A stretch of DNA of 16,894 nucleotides from Actinomycetota bacterium (GTDB lineage Bacteria > Actinomycetota > Thermoleophilia > UBA2241): NCBI GenBank assembly GCA_003158705.1, contig PMKX01000089.1:7176-24069 (forward strand), written 5' to 3'. The notes beneath the pieces are model-generated. The model was given only the letters and a program-made list of their open reading frames with translations. It was not told the DNA's origin and did no database searches. The first letter of the stretch is position 1, and every line of letters begins with the position of its first letter. The translations under genes were made by a program, and so were the position numbers. Positions 10,001 through 16,199 of the stretch are shown in pieces.

Positions 10001-10484
10001 CCAGACGCTCCAGCTCGACCAGCGCCTGCCCCTCATTGCCCTCGGCCAGCAGACGGGCCGTGCGTCCGCTCATACAGCCGCTCAGGCAGATGAGGCCCTC
10101 GCGGTGCTGCGTGAGCAACTCCCAGTCGGCGCGCGGCTTGTAGTAGTAGCCTTCCAGGTAGGCAGCGGTGGAGAGCTTGACCAGGTTCCGGTAGCCGGCG
10201 ATGTCGCTGGCCAGAAGCGTCAGGTGGGAGAAGCGCTCCTTGACCTCGCCGCGCGCGCGGCGATCGTCCACCACGTAGAGCTCCAAGCCGAGGATGGGCT
10301 TGATACCGGCCTTCTTGGCCGCGTCGTAGAACTGCACGACGCCGGCCAGCGAGCCGTGGTCGGTGAGCGCGACGGCGTCCATGCCAAGCTCTTTGGTGCG
10401 GGCCACCAGGGCTGGGATACGGCAGGCGCCATCAAGGAGCGAGAACTCGCTGTGAACGTGGAGGTGGACGAATCCCGGAGCCAT
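7074..10484 (-). CDS. dnaE: DNA polymerase III alpha subunit DnaE
   Basis: This 1136-residue protein is the replicative polymerase catalytic subunit (family C). The N-terminal PHP domain starts with FVHLHVHSEFSLLDGA and has ALTDHG. The expected nine PHP metal ligands all appear present: His9, His11, Asp18, His43, Glu68, His87, Cys137, Asp205 and His207. Palm motifs are GPGRGSAAGS (about 355-364), PDIDMDF (396-402) and LLKMDFLGL with the third Asp at 551. A helix-hairpin-helix (VKGVGRGAIEAI, about 820-833) precedes the clamp-binding motif QIDMF (903-907), followed by an OB fold (about 970-1050). The ATG at 10484 is used; a GTG one codon upstream (10487) is equally possible and no strong Shine-Dalgarno site is seen. 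It lies between amino acid genes, with 57-58 and 94 base spacers. Confidence 0.97.
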   Translation of the reverse strand: MAPGFVHLHVHSEFSLLDGACRIPALVARTKELGMDAVALTDHGSLAGVVQFYDAAKKAGIKPILGLELYVVDDRRARGEVKERFSHLTLLASDIAGYRNLVKLSTAAYLEGYYYKPRADWELLTQHREGLICLSGCMSGRTARLLAEGNEGQALVELERLVGIFGVENTFVELQDAGLTEQREVLPKLAGLATRAGLRTVASNDVHYLRHEDARAHDALLCIQTQSSLDDEDRLRYGTDELYLKSPQEMRERFADYPESCDATIEIAARCEVELEFGGHQLPRFPVPEGYDEAGYLRHLAQEGIVRRYGKDAGAEVQERVEFELATIDTMGFSAYFLIVWDFVKFAKDAGIAVGPGRGSAAGSIVSYALGITDLDPLKYDLLFERFLNPGRKSMPDIDMDFSVARRDEVIQYVADKYGRDRVAQIITFGTLAARAATRDAARVMGLPYIVGDRIAKMIPEQAPPATFDQALAAGSELRQAYDSEPQVKDVVDLARALEGLRRNDSIHAAGVVISDRPLTDYVPLQQKGDAELVTQFDMGDVARLGLLKMDFLGLRNLDVIEAALVLIEKSHGLCLEIDRLPMDDAATYDMLARGDATGVFQFESGGMREALREVGVTQFDDLIAIVALYRPGPMQYISAYARGKRDPASIVYEHESLRPILEPTHGVTIYQEQYMAIARRVGGFSPAQADDLRKAISKKDKKLMASLREPLMKGLRASGVPDAVARKLWSQFEATGDYSFNKSHAACYALISYRTAYLKANFAVEYMAAVISSVMNTKDKVPFYVNQCHEMGIKVLPPDVNESDVGFTVVEDKIRFGLNAVKGVGRGAIEAIIAARGDKPFTSLHEFCARVDSSVANRRTLEALIKCGAFDSTGDTRKGMLEALPAASAAGDRRRRAAAIGQIDMFDGGDASGPAQHGPIGADEYPPDVRLRLEKEALGLYVSAHPLQDLRDQLRQEVDTNVGALAESADGTVLWTGGIISNLQRKATRSGGIMLVFRLDDVDGGCEVVVFSKVAEQYRDLLVEDAIVKVKGRIDRKSQDDVKLVAMEVRPFGGVSESRPLTVVIDAERVRPSLLDELKEILAGFPGRVPVVLQMVTAETRARLQVGDDLRVAPATGLYAELKALLGESCIQIGL

Positions 10485-10496
10485 CACCGGCCCATG

Positions 10497-10525
10497 ATAC
10501 TACCCGGCGCCGCCGACCCTTGCCA
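10497..10525 (-). promoter_or_regulatory. Possible dnaE promoter giving a near-leaderless mRNA
   Basis: On the minus strand TAGTAT (10497-10502) fits TAnnnT, four of six to TATAAT, and is 17 bases from TGGCAA (10520-10525), three of six to TTGACA. A start 6-8 bases after the -10 box would leave only a few bases before the GTG/ATG of dnaE, matching the lack of a Shine-Dalgarno site there. Leaderless mRNAs are common in actinobacteria. This is inferred from spacing alone. Confidence 0.3.
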
Positions 10526-10544
10526 GAGGGGCTGTTGCCTCGTG

Positions 10545-11639
10545 TCAATCAGAGCTGCGGTTGACCGTCCGCCGTGCAGCCGCAACACCGCGCCCGACCG
10601 CCGCAAGCACGTTCGGCCGATCGCTGAGCGAGGATGGGATGGCGCACGGTAGCTGCAAGACCGAGCTGGCCAGCAGGGGCGCTGCGAACTTGCCGGCATG
10701 CATACGCCAGCCCCTGACGATGCCGGGATTGGTCAGCGGGAGCGCGCGGAGGTATGCGCGCACAGGCCAATCCCGCAGCGGCGAGGGACGTAGCGCGGCA
10801 AGAGCAGGCGGCGGCTGCCAGCCGAGTCGGGCGGCCGACACGCTCACCCCGTAGTGCAGCGCCGGCCACAGTCGGGCACGACGCGCCCGCGCGACTGCTG
10901 CTTGGCAGTCGTCTGGCGTCATGTCACGAACGATGAAGGCGATGTCGAGTAGTTGCTTCAAGCTGAAGCAGTGCTTAACGCTGTGCACGGCACAGGCGAT
11001 GAGCTGCCAGGACACCTGTGGAGCGGGTACCGGCACTCCGTCGCACTCCACCATTATCGGTTCCGCCAAGATCTCGCGCACCGGCACGTGGCCCAAATAG
11101 GGTGGGCACACGTTCCACTTGAGCTCGACTCCCACATACGGCGGCTGTGTTCTGCGATAGAGGAGGTCGTAGTGCCAGCGCAGCATGTACCAGTCGGGCA
11201 CGGGAGAGTCGGGAGCGAACCCGGCGCCCACTAGTGCGGCACGAGCGCGGGGCACGTCTGCCGAATCCACGAGCACGTCGACGTCCACCGACTGTCGCGA
11301 GAGCACGTCGCCCCAATGCTGGACTGCCAGAGCAGGCCCCTTGATGGTCACGGCGGGCACGCCCACCGCCGAGAGCGCCGCGAGCGTCTGGGCGGTCACC
11401 TTCAGCTGCATCTGACTGGTCGCAAAAGCCATAGGCGCGAAACGGTCCAGAGCGGGGTGACGAGCGCCGCGGCAAACAGCCAAGGCCACGAGCGAAACGG
11501 TGCGCAGGAGAGCCAGGAACTCGTCGTCGATGTCGCCCAGGTCGGCCGCCTCCCCGGCGACAAGAGCAGTCAGCCACGCCATCAGACGTCTCTCCGCGGC
11601 CCCCTGCGACCGAGAGCTTGGCTGTGACTGAGCGCTCAT
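10545..11639 (-). CDS. Uncharacterised nucleotidyltransferase-fold protein (NTP_transf_5-like)
   Basis: The 364-residue predicted soluble protein has GVPAVTIKGPALAVQHWGDV at 93-112 followed by LSRQSVDVDVLVDSADV (113-129). This pattern, Lys-Gly-Pro, a conserved Arg, then an Asp-x-Asp pair (Asp119, Asp121), is that of the uncharacterised nucleotidyltransferase family NTP_transf_5. VELKWNV (171-177) may supply the third acidic residue (Glu172). AVHSVKHCFSLKQLLDIAFI (217-236) matches the helical region of that family. Related proteins occur in polysaccharide, lasso-peptide and other clusters; the substrate is unknown and none is assigned here. The ATG at 11639 overlaps the FAH stop (ATGA); Met20 is an alternative start. 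The C-terminal 70 residues are Arg/Pro/Ala-rich without clear motifs. Confidence 0.75.
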   Translation of the reverse strand: MSAQSQPSSRSQGAAERRLMAWLTALVAGEAADLGDIDDEFLALLRTVSLVALAVCRGARHPALDRFAPMAFATSQMQLKVTAQTLAALSAVGVPAVTIKGPALAVQHWGDVLSRQSVDVDVLVDSADVPRARAALVGAGFAPDSPVPDWYMLRWHYDLLYRRTQPPYVGVELKWNVCPPYLGHVPVREILAEPIMVECDGVPVPAPQVSWQLIACAVHSVKHCFSLKQLLDIAFIVRDMTPDDCQAAVARARRARLWPALHYGVSVSAARLGWQPPPALAALRPSPLRDWPVRAYLRALPLTNPGIVRGWRMHAGKFAAPLLASSVLQLPCAIPSSLSDRPNVLAAVGRGVAAARRTVNRSSD

Positions 11640-12415
11640 ATCACCGGGTTGCTCAAGCTGCCGGCGCCCTCCACAGCGACGACCACCGTCTGGCCGGCCG
11701 CGAGCGGCCCGACGCCGACCGGCGTGCCCGTGAGGATCACGTCACCCGGCTCAAGCGTCATTACGGAGCTGACGAACGCGAGCAGCTCCAGTGGCGAGAC
11801 GATCATGTCGCCGAGGATGCCTGCCTGCACCTCTGTCCCGTCCACCTGGGTGCTCACGCGCGCCGACGCCGGCGGCGGCTGGGGCACCACCCAGGGGCCG
11901 AGAGGACAGAACGTGTCGAAGCTCTTGGCGCGCGACCACTGTCCGTCGAGCTCCTGCAGATCGCGCGCCGTCACGTCGTTGCCGCACGCGTAGCCGGCCA
12001 CGAAGCCGGCCGCCGCCTCTGGACTCACGTCCTTGCAGCGGCGGCCCACGACCACTGCCAGCTCCGCCTCGTAGTCCACATGTCGCGAACGCGGCGGCAG
12101 CACGATCGCGGCGCCGGGACCGATGACCGACGAGGGCGGCTTGAGAAACAGGATCGGCTCACGCTTGACGTCCATCGCGAGCTCGGCAGCGTGGGCGCGG
12201 TAGTTGAGCCCCACGGCGACGATCTTGGTCGGCTCGACCGGTGCCAGCACCCGGACGCGCGCGAGCTCGGCTTCGCCCGCCGCGCGCGCCTCTGGGTCGT
12301 ATGCCGGCCGGTCGAGCAGCAGAAGCCGCTCGCCGTCGCGGCGGCAGTGCCGCGCCGCGCCGCCGACGAACACGCGTCCGAAAGGCAGCTCGCTTGCCGG
12401 CCCGGCCCCGCTCAC
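11636..12415 (-). CDS. Fumarylacetoacetate hydrolase (FAH) family protein
   Basis: The 259-residue protein is a FAH-fold metal-dependent hydrolase, isomerase or decarboxylase acting on 2-oxoacid-like substrates. KIVAVGLNYRAHAAEL (64-79) is the family opening. HVDYEAELAVVVG (112-124) and YACGNDVTARDLQ (142-154) give Glu116, Glu118 and Asp147 as metal ligands, with Lys164 in RAKSFDTFCPLGPWVV. TGTPVGVGPL (229-238) is the conserved C-terminal loop. Acylpyruvase, oxaloacetate decarboxylase and hydroxyheptadienedioate isomerase all share these motifs, so no reaction is named. The GTG at 12415 overlaps the cimA stop (GTGA) and has AGGA just upstream; the open frame continues to 12511 but only inside cimA. 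Coupling to cimA suggests a task linked to pyruvate or a related oxoacid. Confidence 0.88.
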   Translation of the reverse strand: MSGAGPASELPFGRVFVGGAARHCRRDGERLLLLDRPAYDPEARAAGEAELARVRVLAPVEPTKIVAVGLNYRAHAAELAMDVKREPILFLKPPSSVIGPGAAIVLPPRSRHVDYEAELAVVVGRRCKDVSPEAAAGFVAGYACGNDVTARDLQELDGQWSRAKSFDTFCPLGPWVVPQPPPASARVSTQVDGTEVQAGILGDMIVSPLELLAFVSSVMTLEPGDVILTGTPVGVGPLAAGQTVVVAVEGAGSLSNPVI

Positions 12416-13986
12416 GCTTTCCTGCCCTTGAGCATGCCGTACTCGATAGAATCGACCAGGGCCTGCCAGCTGGCCTCGATGACGTTCTCCGACACCCCGA
12501 CGCTGCCCCACACGTCCTCGCCGTCACTGGCGTCGAGAAGCACGCGTGTGACGGCGCCTGTGCCTTTGGCCTCGTCGAGGATGCGTACCTTGTAGTTCAC
12601 CAGCTCGATGTCGGCCAGGTGCGGATACTTGCGCACGATGGCCTGGCGCAGGGCCGTGTCCAGGGCGTTCACAGGTCCGTTGCCCTCGGCCGTGCTGATG
12701 ATGCGCTCGCCGCCGACATGCACCTTGATGGTCGCCTCGACCACCGTGGTGCCATCCTCGCGCTTCTCGACGATCACGCGGAAGCTCTCCAAGCGGAACA
12801 GCGGCTTGTGCGGCTTGAGCGCGTCGCGCAGCAGGAGCTCGAGCGAGGCGTCGGCAGCCTCGTACTGGTAGCCGCGGTGCTCGAGCTCTTTCAGATGTTT
12901 GAGCACGCCGGCGACGCGCTCGTCGTCGCCCTCGAGCTGAAGACCGATCTCGTGCGCCTTGCGCAACACGGCGCCCTTGCCCGAAAGCTCCGAGATGAGC
13001 ACGCGCTGGGCGTTGCCGACCTGCGCCGGGTCCACGTGCTCGAAGGTCTGTGGCGCCGCCTCGATGGCGGCCACGTGCAGGCCGCCCTTGTGGGCGAAGG
13101 CCGTCTTGCCCACGTAGGGCTGATGAGCCCACAGGGCGACGTTGCAGATGCCGGCCACGAAATGCGCCGTCTCAGTGAGACGCTCGAGCTGCTCGCTGCT
13201 GATGACGGGCAGACCCATCTTGAGCACCAGCGCCGGGATGATGCTCACCAGATTGGCGTTGCCACAGCGCTCACCGTAGCCGTTGATCGTGCCCTGCACT
13301 TGGCGCGCCCCGGCCGCCACTGCCTCCAGGCTGCCGGCCACGGCACAGTCGCTGTCGTTGTGGATGTGCACGCCCACCGGCACCGAGAAGCGCGCCACCA
13401 CCGCTCGCACAGTCTCAGCTATCTGCCCCGGCAGCGTGGCGCCGCTGGTGTCGCACAGACAGAGAGCGGCGGCGCCGGCGTCGGCCGCCGCCGCCAGCGT
13501 CCGCAGGGCATACTCGGGGTCGTCGTGGTACCCGTCGAAGAAGTGCTCCGCGTCGTAGACGAGCCGTTTGCCTCGGCCGACCAGGAGCCGCACCGAATCC
13601 TCGATCATGGCCAGGTTCTCGTCGCGGCTCACGTGCAAGACTTTGCTCAGGTGCAGGCCCCAGGTCTTGCCGACGATAGCCACCGTCTGCTGGTGGCAGT
13701 CGGTCAACACCTGCAGACCGGGGTCGTCCTCGGCGCGGAGCCCTTTGCGGCGCGTCATGCCGAAGGCGACCAACTCGGCATTGGTCAGCCGCTCGCGCTC
13801 CATGCACGCGAAGAACTCGACCTCCTTGGGGTTGGAGGCCGGAAAACCACCCTCGATGAAGTGGATGCCGAGCTCGTCGAGCTTGAGAGCGATGCGCACC
13901 TTCTCCTCGACCGAGAGCGACATGCCCTCCTGCTGCATGCCGTCGCGGAGGGTCGTGTCGTAGAGCTGTACGCTCGCCTCACTCAT
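12412..13986 (-). CDS. cimA: (R)-citramalate synthase CimA
   Basis: CimA condenses acetyl-CoA with pyruvate to citramalate, feeding a threonine-independent isoleucine route. The HMGL-like barrel shows LYDTTLRDGMQQEGMSLS (8-25) with Arg14 and Asp15, HIHND (207-211) with His207 and His209, and GTINGYGERCGNANL (232-246). Asp15, His207, His209 and Asn243 are the likely metal ligands. Residues about 395-520 match the LeuA_dimer allosteric domain, where isoleucine usually acts. The HFIEGGFPASNPKE region and the total of 524 residues fit the Geobacter-type CimA better than 2-isopropylmalate synthase. The ATG at 13986 is chosen for its Shine-Dalgarno site and normal N-terminus. LeuC, LeuD and LeuB encoded upstream can process its product. 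Confidence 0.92.
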   Translation of the reverse strand: MSEASVQLYDTTLRDGMQQEGMSLSVEEKVRIALKLDELGIHFIEGGFPASNPKEVEFFACMERERLTNAELVAFGMTRRKGLRAEDDPGLQVLTDCHQQTVAIVGKTWGLHLSKVLHVSRDENLAMIEDSVRLLVGRGKRLVYDAEHFFDGYHDDPEYALRTLAAAADAGAAALCLCDTSGATLPGQIAETVRAVVARFSVPVGVHIHNDSDCAVAGSLEAVAAGARQVQGTINGYGERCGNANLVSIIPALVLKMGLPVISSEQLERLTETAHFVAGICNVALWAHQPYVGKTAFAHKGGLHVAAIEAAPQTFEHVDPAQVGNAQRVLISELSGKGAVLRKAHEIGLQLEGDDERVAGVLKHLKELEHRGYQYEAADASLELLLRDALKPHKPLFRLESFRVIVEKREDGTTVVEATIKVHVGGERIISTAEGNGPVNALDTALRQAIVRKYPHLADIELVNYKVRILDEAKGTGAVTRVLLDASDGEDVWGSVGVSENVIEASWQALVDSIEYGMLKGRKA

Positions 13987-13991
13987 CTCGT

Positions 13992-13998
13992 CCTCCCC
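13992..13998 (-). promoter_or_regulatory. Shine-Dalgarno site deciding the cimA start
   Basis: GGGGAGG on the minus strand ends 5 bases before the ATG at 13986. It rules out the upstream in-frame ATG at 14046, which would add 20 Pro/Arg-rich residues and begin near the hairpin in the ilvE-cimA spacer. Confidence 0.65.
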
Positions 13999-14023
13999 GC
14001 GCGGGTGCAGTGAGCGGCCGGCC

Positions 14024-14044
14024 GCCGGCACCTGCGGTGCCGGC
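14024..14044 (-). other. Perfect 9-bp hairpin in the ilvE-cimA spacer
   Basis: Bases 14024-14032 are the exact inverse of 14036-14044, with a 3-base loop, giving a GC-rich stem (GCCGGCACC/GGTGCCGGC). It lies 10 bases past the ilvE stop and 37 bases before the cimA ATG. A 12-base palindrome (14014-14025) adjoins and slightly overlaps it and could form an alternative structure. No T-run follows in the transcribed direction, so it is not a standard intrinsic terminator. It may be a processing or stability element that sets cimA level apart from ilvE. Confidence 0.5.
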
Positions 14045-14053
14045 ACCCACCCG

Positions 14054-14974
14054 TCAGCTTCTGGCGTACTCCATGAAGTAGCCGAACTCCTTGTCGCGGC
14101 CCTCGATGATGGCGCGGAATCGGTCTTGGATGCGCCGCGTGATGGGGCCGGGCTCGCCGATCTCGTGATCGTCGACCTCGCGGATGGGCACGATCTCGGC
14201 CGCCGTGCCCGTGTAGAAGAGCTCGTCGGCGATCACCAGGTCGCTGCGCGCCAGCGTCCGCTCCTGGCACGGGATGCCCATGGCGGCGGCCATCTGCATG
14301 ACCGCATCGCGCGTGATGCCCTCGAGGATGCCGTCGCTGGGCGGCGGCGTCATGAGCGTGCCCTTGCGGACCACGAAGATGTTCTCGCCCGAGCCTTCGG
14401 CGACGTGGCCATGCTCGGTGAGCATGATGGCCTCGTCGTAGCCGGAGTTGGTGACCTCGACCTTGGCAAGGATGCTGTTGAGATAGTGTCCCGTCGCCTT
14501 GGCGGCGCGGGCCAAGGCCGTGTGGTCGAGCGACTGGATGCTCGAGACCTTGGCGCGGATGCCGTGCCGGATGCCCTCCTCGCCGAGGTAGGCCGCCCAC
14601 GGCCACACGGCGATGACCGACTGGACCGGCGCCTTCAGGGGGAACAGACCCATCTCGCCGTAGCCACGAAAGATGAGCGGCCGGATGTAGCAGGCATCGA
14701 GACCGTTGGCTTCGATCACGGCAAACGTGGCATCGTACAGCTGGTCGAGCGTGTACGGCACCGGCATATAGTAGAGCTTCGCCGAGCGCGCCAGGCGCTT
14801 CAGGTGCTCCTCCAGACGGAAGACTCCCGGGCCTTTGGGGGTCTTGTAGCAACGGATGCCTTCGAAGACCCCGGAGCCGTAGTGCAGCGCATGCGTCAGG
14901 ACGTGGATCTTTGCCTCCGCCCAGGGCACAAGCTCACCGTCCATCCAGATCTTCTCCATCTCGGGAATAGGCAT
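14054..14974 (-). CDS. ilvE: Branched-chain amino acid aminotransferase IlvE
   Basis: IlvE is a fold-type IV PLP enzyme that transaminates the oxoacids of isoleucine, leucine and valine with glutamate. The 306-residue length is typical. Key parts are IWMDGELVPW (9-18), HALHYGSGVFEGIRCY (28-43), the phosphate/substrate region LDACYIRPLIFRGYG (92-106), the PLP lysine Lys159 in ARAAKATGHYLNSILAK, EGSGENIFVV (193-202) and FYTGTAAEIVPI (253-264). His163 replaces the more usual Asn of GNYLNS, a small change. The ATG at 14974 has GAGGAGG 6 bases upstream; the frame extends further upstream but that part overlaps leuB. Gaps of 67 bases to cimA and 61 to leuB are the largest within this block. Confidence 0.96.
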   Translation of the reverse strand: MPIPEMEKIWMDGELVPWAEAKIHVLTHALHYGSGVFEGIRCYKTPKGPGVFRLEEHLKRLARSAKLYYMPVPYTLDQLYDATFAVIEANGLDACYIRPLIFRGYGEMGLFPLKAPVQSVIAVWPWAAYLGEEGIRHGIRAKVSSIQSLDHTALARAAKATGHYLNSILAKVEVTNSGYDEAIMLTEHGHVAEGSGENIFVVRKGTLMTPPPSDGILEGITRDAVMQMAAAMGIPCQERTLARSDLVIADELFYTGTAAEIVPIREVDDHEIGEPGPITRRIQDRFRAIIEGRDKEFGYFMEYARS

Positions 14975-14980
14975 CGCGTT

Positions 14981-14987
14981 CCTCCTC
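14981..14987 (-). promoter_or_regulatory. Shine-Dalgarno site deciding the ilvE start
   Basis: GAGGAGG on the minus strand ends 6 bases before the ATG at 14974. It begins 7 bases after the stop of the possible 14-codon frame, so ribosomes ending there would be close to it. Confidence 0.65.
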
Positions 14988-14994
14988 GCCTTTC

Positions 14995-15039
14995 TCAGCC
15001 TGCCGTGTTCGGCTGCGTGTCCCTGTTCTGCCCGCTCAT
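14995..15039 (-). CDS. Possible 14-residue small ORF between leuB and ilvE
   Basis: On the minus strand an ATG at 15039 overlaps the leuB stop (ATGA), has AGGAG 5 bases upstream, and reads MSGQNRDTQPNTAG before TGA at 14995, 20 bases before the ilvE ATG. Overlap and ribosome site match how real genes join in this window. The peptide is polar, with no membrane segment and no Leu, Ile or Val, so it is not a classical attenuator leader. It may be a translational coupler that keeps ribosomes on the RNA across the spacer, or chance. Conservation would decide. Confidence 0.3.
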   Translation of the reverse strand: MSGQNRDTQPNTAG

Positions 15040-16199
15040 CGCGGCTCCTGCCCTGCACCGGCCGGCTCGGCGCGCCCGACACGCGAAAGGGCGGCCACGA
15101 TGCGCGCCGTCATCTCGGCGCTGCCCAGCGCCGGCTCGCCGGGGCCGGCGATGTCGGCCGTGCGCGCGCCCTGCTCGAGCGCCGTCTCGACGGCGCTCTC
15201 GACGGCGCGCGCCGCCGCACTCTCGCCCAGGCTCAGGTCGAGCATCAGCGCCGCTGAGAGGATGGTCGCGCACGGATTGACGACACCCTGACCGGCGATG
15301 TCGGGGGCCGAGCCGTGGATGGGTTCGTACAGCGAGACGCCGCCGGCGCCGATGCTGGCAGAGGGCAGCATGCCGATACTGCCGGTGAGCATGGCCGCCT
15401 CGTCGCTCAGGATGTCGCCGAACAGGTTCTCAGTGGCGATCACGTCGAACTGGCGCGGCTCGCGGATGAGCTGCATGGCGGTGTTGTCGACCAGCATGTG
15501 GCGCAGCTCCACGTCTGGGTATGCCTCCGCCACGCGCGTGGCGACCGCACGCCAAAGGCGCGACGACTCGAGCACGTTGGCCTTGTCGACCGAGTGCACC
15601 AGCTTGCGTCTGCCGCCCGCCACCTGGAACGCGTACTCGACCAGGCGCTCGACCTCGGCCTCGCTGTAGGCCATCGTGTCGTAGGCGCTGTCGGCGCGGC
15701 GCTCGCGCTTGCCGAAGTACACGCCGCCGGTGAGCTCACGCACGACCATGATGTCCGTGCCGGCGATCACCTCGGGCTTGAGCGAACTGTTGCCGGCCAG
15801 GCTGGCGAAGCACTTCACAGGCCGCAGATTGGCGAACAGCTCGAGGTGCTTGCGCATGTCCAGAAGGCCCTGTTCGGGACGCGGCTTGTGCGGGTCGGTG
15901 GTGTCCCAGCGGGGGCCGCCCACCGCCCCCAGCAGCACCGCGTCGCAAGCGCGGCAGCGCTCCACCAAGCCATCCTCCATGGGCTTGCCGATGGCGTCGA
16001 TGGCGCAGCCGCCCAGCAGGCCTTGCTCGTAGGTGACGGCGAAGCCGAAGCGCGCGCCGACCGCCGCCACCACTTGCTTGGCGGCGGCGACGATCTCGGG
16101 CCCTACGCCGTCGCCGGGCAACAGCATCACGCGATACGCGCGTTCGGCGTCGAGCGTAGGCGCGTCGCTGCCGGCCTCTCTGCCCTGCGCGCTAACCAC
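15036..16199 (-). CDS. leuB: 3-isopropylmalate dehydrogenase LeuB
   Basis: LeuB oxidatively decarboxylates 3-isopropylmalate with NAD, and likely also 3-methylmalate in the citramalate route. The 387-residue sequence has LLPGDGVGPEIV (26-37), the arginines of DMRKHLELFANLRPVK (114-129), RELTGGVYFGK (154-164) with Tyr161, HSVDKANVL (202-210) with Lys206, LVDNTAMQL (236-244) with Asp238, ENLFGDILSDEAAMLTGS with Asp262 and Asp266, and the NAD loop GSAPDIAG (296-303). About 20 extra residues precede the first strand. The start is nevertheless supported: GTG at 16199 has GAAGGAG 6 bases upstream. It overlaps the end of leuD by 8 bases. The Pro/Ala-rich tail is slightly long. Confidence 0.95.
   Translation of the reverse strand: MVSAQGREAGSDAPTLDAERAYRVMLLPGDGVGPEIVAAAKQVVAAVGARFGFAVTYEQGLLGGCAIDAIGKPMEDGLVERCRACDAVLLGAVGGPRWDTTDPHKPRPEQGLLDMRKHLELFANLRPVKCFASLAGNSSLKPEVIAGTDIMVVRELTGGVYFGKRERRADSAYDTMAYSEAEVERLVEYAFQVAGGRRKLVHSVDKANVLESSRLWRAVATRVAEAYPDVELRHMLVDNTAMQLIREPRQFDVIATENLFGDILSDEAAMLTGSIGMLPSASIGAGGVSLYEPIHGSAPDIAGQGVVNPCATILSAALMLDLSLGESAAARAVESAVETALEQGARTADIAGPGEPALGSAEMTARIVAALSRVGRAEPAGAGQEPR

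Noticed and set aside
12412..13986. 2-isopropylmalate synthase (LeuA) as the identity of the gene
   Set aside because: The GMQQEGMSLS opening, the HFIEGGFPASNPKE region and the GTINGYGERCGNANL motif match CimA of the Geobacter type better. Biochemical substrate choice is still unproven.
12241..14013. Long plus-strand open frame (590 codons) opposite cimA and FAH
   Set aside because: It is an antisense shadow; both minus-strand genes show full catalytic motifs and ribosome sites, and the plus-strand product shows none.
14995..15039. Leucine/isoleucine attenuator leader peptide
   Set aside because: The peptide has no Leu, Ile or Val codons, and no terminator/antiterminator pair is visible before ilvE.
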